Assembly (NCBI GenBank): GCA_039566865.1
Contig: CM076956.1
Span: 13,961,511 to 14,025,510 of the forward strand
Reading direction: 5' to 3'
Source: Aurelia coerulea
Taxonomy: Eukaryota; Cnidaria; Scyphozoa; Semaeostomeae; Ulmaridae
DNA: 64,000 bases
Part shown: positions 11,901 through 23,900 of the stretch, in pieces
How the letters are laid out: each line of letters begins with the position of its first letter
How positions within the stretch are numbered: position 1 is the stretch's first letter
Notes under the pieces: generated by a model
Told to the model about the DNA's origin: nothing
Database searches by the model: none
The model's input: only the letters and a program-made list of their open reading frames with translations
Made by a program: the position numbers and the translations under genes

Positions 11901-14900
11901 ATTCTTCTGCAGCTTCGCCTTGAAATTCGTTTTTGATCGAGTCTTGATGCACGAGGAGGACTCGCAGCATGATGCATGCTGGGAAGTATGAGATGCGTGA
12001 CAGGGGGAGAAGGGACCGAGAGGGGGGAAGGAAACAACTGTGCTAACCCTTGTAGTTAAACCACATTTACTCTGAGGCGTAAATGTTTGCATTCATTTCA
12101 TTTCATTTCATTTCACTTCATTTCATTTCACTTCATTTCATTTCATTTCATTTCACTTCATTTCATTTCATTTCACTTCATTTCATTTCATTTCACTTCA
12201 TTTCATTTCACTTAACTTCATTTCACTTCACTTCATTTCATTTCACTTCACTTCATTTCATTTCATTTCATTTCATTTCACTTCATTTCACTTCACTTCA
12301 TTTCATTTCACTTCATTTCATTTCACTTCATTTCACTTCATTTCACTTCATTTCATTTCATTTCATTTCATTTCACTTCATTTCATTTCATTTCATTTCA
12401 CTTCACTTCATTTCACTTCATTTCACTTCACTTCACTTCATTTCATTTCATTTCATTTCACTTCACTTCACTTCACTTCACTTCAGTGGTGTAGAGCTAG
12501 ATCAATAACTAGGGGGGCTCAGGTAGAGAGGTGGCACCATGAAATTTGTTGGGGCCACGCCTTTTACTTTGGCTTAGAATGCATCTCCCAATATCATGCT
12601 TGCCATTAGCAACAAGAAACGCTTGATAGTTTTGTGACAACTGACAGCTGTCCTACAAATTAGAGCACGAAGAAAATTTTAGAAGAAACATCCTTTACTT
12701 TGGCGTAGAATGCATCTCCCAATATCATGCTTGCCATTAGCAACAAGAAACGCTTGATAGTTTTGTGACAACTGACAGCTATCCTACAAATTAGAGCACG
12801 AAGAAAATTGTAGAAGAAACATCCTTTACTTTGGCGTAGAATGCATCTCCCAATATCATGCTTGCAATTAGCAACAAGAAAACCTTGACAGTTTGTGACA
12901 ACTGACAGCTATCCTACAAATTAGAGCACGAAGAAAATTTTAGAAGAAACATCCTTTACTTTGGCGTAGAATGCGTCTCCCAATATCATGCTTGCAATTA
13001 GCAACAAGAAAACCTTCACAGTTTGTGACAACTGACAGTTATCCTACAAATCAGAGCACGAAGAAAATTTTTGAAGAAACATCCTTTTCTTTGGCTCAGA
13101 AGGCATCCTTGATTCCATATTTACCAGTGCTAAAATGGAAGCTTTGATAACACAGTTCAATTATGTATAATCTCCTTCTAGCATTATTTGGCATTTCACG
13201 GAAAAATTGTCACCGCACCTATACCCAGCCATTTCTCTTCCGCGTTAAAGGAATATCAAGGACCATTTTTCGAAACAAATGGCGGGGGCACCCCGTACCC
13301 CCATCGCCTTGCCACTTATGATGTCTGTTTGCACTTCCTTGTTCTATTGTAATTTGCACTTCTGTGTTTCTGAAGCCATTTTTATGTAACATTAGTGGCA
13401 TCCCATTTATGCTTATAAACATCAAGGAAGATAAGAGCTTGACAGTCATTGAAGATTTCATCTTGGTGCAAACCAAAAACCAGGATCTCTTCTTTAAAAG
13501 AATATAAAATTAACTTGTTCTGTCATTTTTGTCATAATAAACAAATCAAGAAAACCAAAATTTCTTCAGAATAACTAGGGATGCTAAAGCCCCCCCAAAA
13601 TTACGGAAAAAATAACTAGGGGGGCTGAGCCCCCCTGAGCCCTCCCAGCTCTACACCACTGCTTCACTTCATTTCACTTTACTTCATTTCATTTCATTTC
13701 ATTTCACTTCATTTCATTTCATTTCATTTCATTTCATTTCACTTAATTTCATTTCATTTCATTTCATTTCATTTCATTTCATTTCATTTCACTTCATTTC
13801 ATTTCATTTCATTTCATTTCACTTCATTTCATTTCATTTCACTTCATTTCATTTCACTTCACTTAACTTCATTTCATTTCACTTCATTTCACTTCACTTC
13901 ATTTCACTTCATTTCTTTTCACTTCATTTCATTTCATTTCACTTCATTTCATTTCATTTCACATCACTTCATTTCATTTCACATCACTTCATTTCACTTC
14001 ACTTAACTTAACTTCATTTCATTTCACTTCATTTCACTTCACTTCATTTCACTTCATTTCACTTCATTTCATTTCACTTCATTTCACTTCATTTCATTTC
14101 ATTTCATTTCACTTCATTTCATTTCATTTCACTTCACTTCACTTCATTTCATTTCATTTCATTTCACTTCATTTCACTTCATTTCATTTCATTTCACATC
14201 ATTTCATTTCACTTCACTTCATTTCACTTCATTTCATTTCATTTCACTTCATTTCATTTCACTTCACTTCATTTCACTTCATTTCACTTCATTTCACTTC
14301 ATTTCACTTCATTTCATTTCATCTCACTTCATTTCACTTCATTTCATTTCACTTCATTTCACTTCATTTCATTTCACTTCATTTCACTTCATTTCACTTC
14401 ATTTCATTTCATTTCATTTCACTTCATTTCATTTCACTTTATTTCACTTTATTTCACTTTATTTCATTTCATTTCACTTCATTTCATTTCATTTCACTTC
14501 ATTTCATTTCACTTTATTTCACTTTATTTCATTTCACTTTATTTCATTTCACTTTATTTCATTTCATTTCACTTCATTTCATTTCACTTCATTTCACTTC
14601 ATTTCATTTCATTTCATTTCACTTCATTTCATTTCATTTCACTTCATTTCATTTCACTTCACTTCATTTCATTTCATTTCATTTCACTTCATTTCATTTC
14701 ACTTCATTTCATTTCATTTCACTTCATTTCACTTCATTTCATTTCACTTCACTTCATTTCACTTCATTTCATTTCATTTCACTTCATTTCAACTTTATTT
14801 CATTTCACTTTATTTCATTTCACTTCATTTCATTTCACTTCATTTCATTTCATTTCATTTCACTTCATTTCACTTCATTTCATTTCATTTCACTTCATTT

Positions 14901-17900
14901 CATTTCATTTCATTTCACTTCAATTCATTTCATTTCATTTCACTTCATTTCACTTCATTTCACTTCATTTCACTTCATTTCACTTCATTTCACTTCATTT
15001 CATTTCACTTCATTTCATTTCACCTCATTTCATTTCATTTCACTTCATTTCATTTCATTTCATTTCACTTCATTTCATTTCACTCCATTTCATTTCATTT
15101 CACTTCATTTCAACTTTATTTCATTTCACTTTATTTCATTTCACTTCATTTCATTTCACTTCATTTCATTTCATTTCATCTCACTTCATTTCACTTCATT
15201 TCATTTCACTTCATTTCATTTCATTTCACTTCATTTCATTTCACTTCATTTCATTTCACTTCATTTCACTTCATTTCATTTCACTTCATTTCATTTCACT
15301 TTATTTCACTTTATTTCACTTTATTTCATTTCATTTCACTTCATTTCATTTCATTTCATTTCACTTTATTTCATTTCACTTTATTTCATTTCATTTCACT
15401 TTATTTCATTTCACTTTATTTTATTTCATTTCACTTCATTTCACTTAATTTCATTTCACTTCATTTCATTTCATTCCATTTCACTTCATTTCATTTCACT
15501 TCATTTCACTTCATTTCATTAAATTTCATTTCATTTCATTTCATTTCACTTCATTTCATTTCACTTTATTTCACTTTATTTCATTTCACTTTATTTCATT
15601 TCACTTTATTTCATTTCATTTCATTTCACTTCATTTCATTTCACTTCATTTCATTTCACTTCATTTCATTTCATTTCACTTCATTTCATTTCATCTCACT
15701 TCATTTCATTTCACTTCATTTCATTTCACTTCATTTCATTTCATTTCATTTCATTTCATTTCACTTCATTTCATTTCACTTCATTTCACTTCATTTCACT
15801 TCATTTCATTTCATTTCATTTCACTTAATTTCATTTCACTTCATTTCATTTCATTTCACTTCATTTCATTTCACTTCATTTCATTTCACTTCATTTCATT
15901 TCATTTCATTTCATTTCATTTCATTTCACTTCATTTCATTTCATTTCATTTCATTTCACTTCATTTCATTTCATTTCATTTCACTTCATTTCACTTTATT
16001 TCATTTCACTTTATTTCATTTCACTTCATTTCACTTCATTTCATTTCATTTCATCTCACTTCATTTCACTTCATTTCATTTCATTTCATTTCATTTCATT
16101 TCATTTCACTTCATTTCATTTCATTTCATTTCACATCATTTCACTTCACTTCATTTCACTTTTTTTCATTTCATTTCACTTCATTTCACTTCATTTCACT
16201 TCATTTCACTTCATTTCACTTCATTTCACTTCATTTCATTTCACTTCATTTCATTTCACTTCATTTCACTTCATTTCATTTCACTTCATTTCACTTCATT
16301 TCACTTCATTTCATTTCACTTCATTTTACTTCATTTCATTTCATTTCACTTAATTTCATTTCATTTTATTTCACTTCATTTAATTTCATTTCATTTCATT
16401 TCATTTCACTTCATTTCATTTCACTTCATTTCATTTCACTTCATTTCATTTCACTTCATTTCATTTCACTTCATTTCATTTCACTTCACTTCATTTCACT
16501 TCATTTCATTTCACTTCATTTCATTTCACTTCATTTCATTTCACTTCATTTCACTTCATTTCATTTCATTTCATTTCATTTCACTTCATTTCATTTCACT
16601 TTATTTCACTTTATTTCACTTTATTTCATTTCATTTCATTTCACTTCATTTCATTTCATTTCATTTCACTTTATTTCATTTCATTTTATTTCATTTCATT
16701 TCATTTCACTTCATTTCATTTCACTTCATTTCACTTCATTTCATTTCATTTCATTTCATTTCACTTCATTTCATTTCACTTCATTTCATTTCACTTCACT
16801 TCATTTCATTTCACTTCATTTCATTTCACTTCATTTCATTTCACTTCATTTCATTTCACTTCATTTCACTTCACTTCACTTCATTTCATTTCATTTCATT
16901 TCACTTCATTTCATTTCACTTTATTTCATTTCACTTTATTTCATTTCACTTCATTTCATTTCACTTCATTTCATTTCATTTCACTTCATTTCATTTCATT
17001 TCATTTCATTTCATTTCATTTCACTTCATTTCATTTCATTTCACTTCATTTCAACTTTATTTCATTTCACTTTATTTCATTTCACTTCATTTCACTTCAT
17101 TTCATTTCATTTCATTTCACTTCATTTCACTTCATTTCATTTCACTTCATTTCATTTCATTTCATTTCACTTCATTTCATTTCATTTCATTTCACATCAT
17201 TTCACTTCACTTCATTTCACTTTTTTTCATTTCATTTCACTTCATTTCACTTCATTTCACTTCATTTCACTTCATTTCACTTCATTTCACTTCATTTCAT
17301 TTCACTTCATTTCATTTCACTTCATTTCACTTCATTTCATTTCACTTCATTTCACTTCATTTCACTTCATTTCATTTCACTTCATTTTACTTCATTTCAT
17401 TTCATTTCACTTAATTTCATTTCATTTTATTTCACTTCATTTTATTTCATTTCATTTCATTTCATTTCACTTCATTTCATTTCACTTCATTTCATTTCAC
17501 TTCATTTCATTTCACTTCATTTCATTTCATTTCACTTCATTTCATTTCATTTCACTTCATTTCACTTCATTTCATTTCACTTCATTTCATTTCATTTCAT
17601 TTCACTTCATTTCATTTCACTTCATTTCACTTCATTTCATTTCATTTCATTTCACTTCATTTCATTTCACTTTATTTCACTTTATTTCACTTTATTTCAT
17701 TTCATTTCACTTCATTTCATTTCATTTCATTTCACTTTATTTCATTTCACTTTATTTCATTTCATTTCACTTTATTTCATTTCATTTTATTTCATTTCAT
17801 TTCATTTCACTTCATTTCATTTCACTTCATTTCACTTCATTTCATTTCACTTCACTTCATTTCATTTCATTTCATTTCATTTCACTTTATTTCATTTCAC

Positions 17901-20900
17901 TTCATTTCATTTCATTTCACTTCATTTCATTTCACTTCATTTCATTCCATTTCATTTCATTCCATTTCGAGGATGCCTGATTTGACTCAGCTGAGAGGCT
18001 ATTCCACAGTTTTGCACCTCTATACGAGAAACATCTCTGGCCGTTTGCTGATCTTTTCATCGGTAATTTCAAGTCGGTCCCCGTATTACGAAGGCTATAT
18101 AATGAGAATTGAAAATTGTGGATGAAGAGGTCACAGAGTTATTGTGGACTGTGGAGCCAGCTCATTCAGGGACTTGAAGACCATTGTTTTAGATTCATCC
18201 GTAACCAGTTCACCAACGGTCTTCCATCCCAGCCCTTCGATTAGAGGTCTGCTTGGGGCGTCAAAGCTGCTATTTGTAATAATCCTAGCAGCACGGTTTT
18301 GAAGTTTTTGCAAGTGACTAATTTCTGTCAAACCGGTGCAGCCCCAAATAGAACAATAGTATTGAAAATGTGGCTCAACAATACCTCTGTAGAGTGTTTG
18401 CAAAATGTCTTTCGGTACAAAAGACTTTGCATGTTTCAAAAAGCCAACTGCCCTAGAGACCTTGGTAGAGACTGCTTTGATTTGTTCTTTCCAATCCAAA
18501 GAGCAGTCAATTTGCACACCAAGGTATTTTGTGTTTTTGACAACTTCGAGCTCATTATTGCGTATTTTCAATGTCAATTTTTAATTTTGACCTTTGAGAA
18601 TGTTCTGTCTCTGCTTGGTGGAAATGAGCATGGAATGAGGTGTTGCAACATTCAAGGAAGGCTTGTTGTCTGGCAACCAAGTATCCATTTAGTTGAGATC
18701 ACTGTTAATGGCCTCATTCAGCCGAGTCAGACCGTGAGACTGGTAGCACAAACTGGTGTCATCAGCATACATAGATACGCTAGAAACTTGGACAGCCTGT
18801 GGGATATCATTAATGTAGATGAGGCAGAGGAGAGGGCAAAGACACGAACCTTGTAGCACACCAACTTCTATGTCCACAGTATTTCAATCAACGCCATTAA
18901 ACCTGTTTACGGTTGGATAGGTAGGATTTAAACCAAGCGAGCTCCCGTTGCTGTACACCTTAAAGCTTGAGCTTTTTGCAGAGAATTTTGTTATCTACAG
19001 TGTCAAATGTCTTTTTTAGGTCAATGAACACTAGACCCACAAGCTTACCAAGATCCAAACCACTGTACCATTCGTCGGTATTTTTAAGTAAGCATATTAC
19101 TGTTGAATGTAAGCTCAAAAAGCCGGATTGGCCAAATGAAGAATGACCATTATCACCTATATACTGGTACAGCTGGTTTGTTATTAATTTTTCAAAGAGC
19201 CTTGAGATGACAGGCAAGGCTGATATTGGTCGATAGTGGACTTTTCAGCCTTATCTCCTTCTTTGCAAATCGGAGTAACTCTAGCAACTTTCCATGAGTC
19301 AGGAACTGACTTGTTTCAATGGATGTATTAAGTAAGAAAGCAAGCGAGTTTTCAATAAAAGGCAGCGCAAGCCTCAGAGAGTAGCTAGAGATGTTGTCAG
19401 TCCCATAGCTCTTTGCTGTCTTAACCGTGGCAAATGCAAGCCTGATCTCCTGCACTTCAATAGCTCTGAAGTGGAATGTTGCCTTATGTTTGTTAATTTC
19501 ATAGTCACCTACAAAAAGGGGATTTGAGCTGGATCAATTTTGTCAGCAAGATCCTTACCTACTGAGCAAAAGAAACTGTTCATTGCATTAGAAATATCTA
19601 TTATATGAACAGCTTCAAAATCAGACTCTTTAAGACAATCAATGTTGCTAGACTTTGATCTCTTGTTGAGCAGTTCATTGATTGCCTTCTATGACTCTTT
19701 CATGTTACCTTGACATGTAGAGATCTTATGAGTATAATACTGCTTCTTTAGTTGCACGTTAAGGACATTGACCTTATTGCGGACCTGTCTGTATGCGTCC
19801 ATAAGGAATTGGGAATTTCTTTTGGCTGCAGCCTTTTTTAGCCCATCCCTGGTCTGCATAAGTTTTCTTAGGTCATGATCAATCCAAAGGCAGTATTTCT
19901 CTGATACGCGCATTTCAGTTATTGGGGCATGCTTTTCTATGATCAAAGAAAAAAGATTTGACCAATTGTTTACAAGAAAATCTATATCATCTATTTCTGT
20001 AAGCAGTTGCTCCCAACATATGCCAGAAACATCAGCCAGGAATGCTTCTTCATTGAAATTTTTCATTTTCCTTGTTTTGATCATTTTCTGGCCTTTTTCT
20101 GCTGCTCCATTGAATTTTCGAATGCAGTAGACCATATAATGATCACTCAAGGAAACTTTATGCAACCCAGATTTTACAATGTTTCTGGCACATGTTGTAG
20201 CAACATGGTCAATGATGGAAGAGGTAGTTAAAGTGACCCTGGTTGGTTCCTCAATAAGGTGTTTAAAGCTGAATAACCCATAGAGATCAAGCATGTACTT
20301 TGAATCAATGTCCATGGGCTGCTCAGCTTTTTTGGCAGTGAGATCACAGTTAGTGTCTCCTAAGAGGATTATTCCTTTCCCCTCTTTCTCCAAAAAAGAG
20401 AGAGCCTCTTCCAGCTTATTGAAAAATCCAACAGGGTCACTGGGTGGCCTGTACCAAACGAGAATGCGAAAGGATTTGCTTTTTGGTGGTTCAACCTCAA
20501 TACAAGTGAGCTCCAGGTCATCAATAGGGACATCAAGGCAACGTTTGTACTTAACGGAGTCGCTGATATAAATAGAAACACCTCCCCCATTGCTTGTCAT
20601 ATCCAGACGTTCTTGTTTGTAGCCAGCCACATTGGTTCACTCCTTTGGGTAGTCTGATAATGAATGAATGAATGAATTAATTAATTAATTAATTAATTAA
20701 TTAATTAATAATGAATAAATGAAATTCAAAAAACTTTCTTTGTCTATTAGCTCCCTAGTAGAGCTTGTCCAAACTAATGAGACTTGTGAATTGACATGGA
20801 GCAAGTTGGCAATCGTGGCATCTTTTCAGATCTGCCTCTATAAAATTGTGACTCGACTAGTCTGTTGTAGAATCTCTTTGCTTGCAATCGAAAATCGCTT

Positions 20901-23900
20901 CGTACCACCTTGTGAATCAAAAGTCATCTACCAGAATTAAAAAATCTTCCCTTCCAGTTGGGGACATTTGGCTACAATCATTCACCGTTAGCTTATGCCT
21001 ACAAAACGACCAAGTTAACTTGAAAATATTCAACTTACATTTTTTATTTTGCAGAGCCTTTCTATCTTGAAATTCCCGATGATACTTTATACGAATTTCC
21101 ATTGGATGAGTTGAAAATGATTAGCGTGCTTGGAGAAGGACAGTTTGGCATCGTATACTTGGCAGATGCACTCAATATTTGTGGAAACAAAGGAACGTCT
21201 AAAGTTGCTGTCAAAATGATGAAAGGTAAACATGGAGATTGAACATGATTGGTATTTACTTTTGTAGACAAGGAACTTTACCTAAAATTTTGAGTAGCTT
21301 CACAAGGGCAGATTTTACACCTACGAGGTTAAAAAGTTCAAATCTTCCTTTTAACCAGTAATCTGCCTTAGCTTTGTTGTTTTGTTGTCTGTTTTGTGTA
21401 ATGTATCTTTAATTTTGTCGTTTTTGTTCTTTGTTTTCTGTATTGAAAATTAATTTGAATTGTAAGTACCATCCATAGCGAAGACCCGGTGACTTTATGT
21501 CTTTCTTCACTATGGATGGTACAGTGTAATGTAAGTATGAATATTGTAGTTTTTTTTTAATCTTGATAGGGCAGATTTTGTAATACAATAGCAACGGTTG
21601 CGTTTGATTAACACCTCAGTTCAAAGCAATTAGCGACTGCAGACAAAGGAAATTCTTTCAACCATAAATTCAAAGCAAACATAGCCGCGAAAGTTTCTCT
21701 CAAACCCAAGTAGCTGGCGCGCTCGCTGTGCTTTCCAGAAACTGCTTTTTTAAGAGCAAAAATGAACATATATCAAATTAAGAAGGATATATCTACATAT
21801 CTGCCACGGGTATTTAATTTGTTTGGTTTAAAAGCCAATTAGGAGGCGATTCAATTCTCTAATTTTTTTGGGTGTGATTAAAACACTTACTACTCAGCTT
21901 CTGAGACAAACAAACAATATGCCGGAGATAAATGTATAGATATATCTTTTTTCTGTTCATAGATACATGCTCATTTTTGCTCTTGAAGCAATATCTGGGA
22001 TGCACAACGAGCGCACTAGCTTCTTGGGTTTCAGAGAAATTTTTACGGCTTTGTTTTTTTTTAATTTATGGTTGAGAGAATTTCCTTTTTCTGCAGTCGC
22101 TAATCGCTGATTGAGTTGAAGTGTCAATCAAACGCAACTGTTGCTATTGTATTACAAAATCTGCCCTTGGTAGGAGATTTGGAAGCAAAAAATAAAAGAT
22201 CTCGCATACTCAGGCCCATATACAAAATTTGTGCTCCAAGGTAAATAGAAAGATAAATGCCTTCTCAAGGCTAAATACTTATATCTCAAGACCACAGGCC
22301 ATGTTGATATGTAATGCCGTAATACTGTCCAATTTCAACTATTGCCCGTTGATCTGGCTTTTTTCTACGAAAGCTGCTAATAACGAAATAAACCGCACAC
22401 ACAAACGTGCACTAAGGATCCTCTTCAAGGACTATGACTCTTCCTTTGATGAGTTACTGGAGAAAAGCGAAAGCGTGAAAATACATGTTCAAAATCTCCA
22501 GAAACTGATGATCGAAATTTACAAAACAATGAACAACTTGAACCCCTCATATATTTGGGAATTTCATGAAGAAAAGGTTGTGAAATACAACCTACGAACA
22601 AAAATTTATGTCGATTGCCAAAAACACGAACAACAAAATTTGGAATAGAGTCATTATCCTTTAGAGGAAGCCTCCTTTGGAACACCCTTAGTGACCAGAT
22701 AAAAGCACTTCCAAAAGTTGCAGCTTTCAAAAGACCGATCAAGCACTGGCTTGGCGATAAGTGTAATTGCCGGATTTGTAAATAGCCAGAATTGTAAATT
22801 TGTATATTTTCTATTAAAGTTGTTTTTTGTAAATAGTTGGTATAAATTAGTGATTATATTACTATTGTAAATAGACCAACTTTAAATAAGATTATTATCA
22901 TTATCATTATCATTCTGACTTATTTCCTCATCTGGATTTGGCTTAAAAAACAAAATAGTTTTATATATATACAGGGTGTCCCAAACAATTTTCTCAACGT
23001 TTGATTAAATGTTAAAAAGTATCAATAGAATGTACGGGCTCCTGGTTAAATAACCATATTTCTAAGATTTTAGATTAATTTTTGACGCCAGAATCTTGCA
23101 AATCCGCTAAGAATTCACCGAGTTACAAGCTTTTGAAGTTTGTTCGAAAGCTGAAACCAGACAACGCTAATGTTCAAAATCGGTCCAGTGTACGATTTAT
23201 CGTGGCCTGCCAAAAATGCATAGTTTATTTTGGCACAAGCGGTATATATCTAAGATAGTGCTACTCTATCTTATGAAATATGAATATTTCACCAAAGACT
23301 CCTTTGTTTGTTTGTTTGTTTGTTTATATGCTTGTTCGCCAATGACTCATAGGGAGCCATTTCGCCAAAGACACCTTGAAATTTCAAACAAAATTTTGAA
23401 TCTTGGATGATAAAAGAGCTTTGGCAAAAAGGTAAGCAACAGTATCAGTGGTGATGTAGGATTAAAAACTCAACTTTATGCTCATTTCTTGTGATTGCAC
23501 AGAATGCTTCAAACCCAGGTAGCTAGTAACCAGCAAGAATTCACATAAATCGAAAGACAATTCAACAATTAAAAAAGGGGCAAAAACTAATTTGGTCCTC
23601 GATACAGATGTATAAAAAGAACTTTTCATGCTTAGTAATATAACACCAACCAGTAACGACGCCGCTGAAACATTGCCACGCCAAGGTAGAAGGATGACCC
23701 GCCAAGAAAATTTGTTTCCCCGCTAAGTTTGAGTCTAAACACTTTCCCCGCCGTGTTTATGTTGGCTCCCCGGTGAAATTTTGTTTCCCCGTCAGAAATA
23801 ATACAAGTTTCATCATAGATAATAGCTGAAAATTTCCTTTCCCCGCCATGATATTTCTAACCCCCGTTGAAAATGTTTAATTTCATAATTTCCCCGCTGT

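Larger units (their letters stand above)
4777..12091. mobile_element. 7.3-kb foldback (long inverted repeat) element
   Basis: Ends are TGCAAACATTTACGCCTCAG at 4777 and its complement ending at 12091. The left arm, about 4777-7102 (2.3 kb), is repeated inversely at about 10390-12091 (1.7 kb). The size difference is an extra segment of about 615 bp in the left arm near 6004-6618, bounded by C-runs; it is missing in the right arm, where only CCCCC remains. The loop is about 3.3 kb. Flanks are satellite, so target duplication (ttcattt would fit) is ambiguous. No transposase is recognised, and ORFs in the arms mirror each other. Family unknown; the layout resembles foldback/TIR elements of invertebrates. 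Confidence 0.8.
17969..20640 (-). mobile_element. Degenerate CR1/L2-like LINE, truncated at both ends
   Basis: Reads on the minus strand from an incomplete AP endonuclease (20630) to the RT C-terminal region (17969). Several frameshifts and no complete ORF. The 5' end stops near a TGAATGAATT microsatellite. The 3' end is cut inside the FSYRGAKLWNSL...NQASS motif and continues directly as satellite, so the true 3' end is missing. Confidence 0.85.

Noticed and set aside
12083..12508. 141-codon ORF (FISFHFISLHF-type) on the + strand
   Set aside because: Pure translation of the TTTCA/CTTCA satellite; open only because the pentamers lack stops in this frame.
13662..17968. Satellite seeded by the 3' microsatellite tail of the adjoining LINE
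   Set aside because: The LINE is cut within coding sequence at the boundary, so the true 3' tail is not there; other copies in the window have TTATCA-, TGATTA- or AACAAT-type tails.
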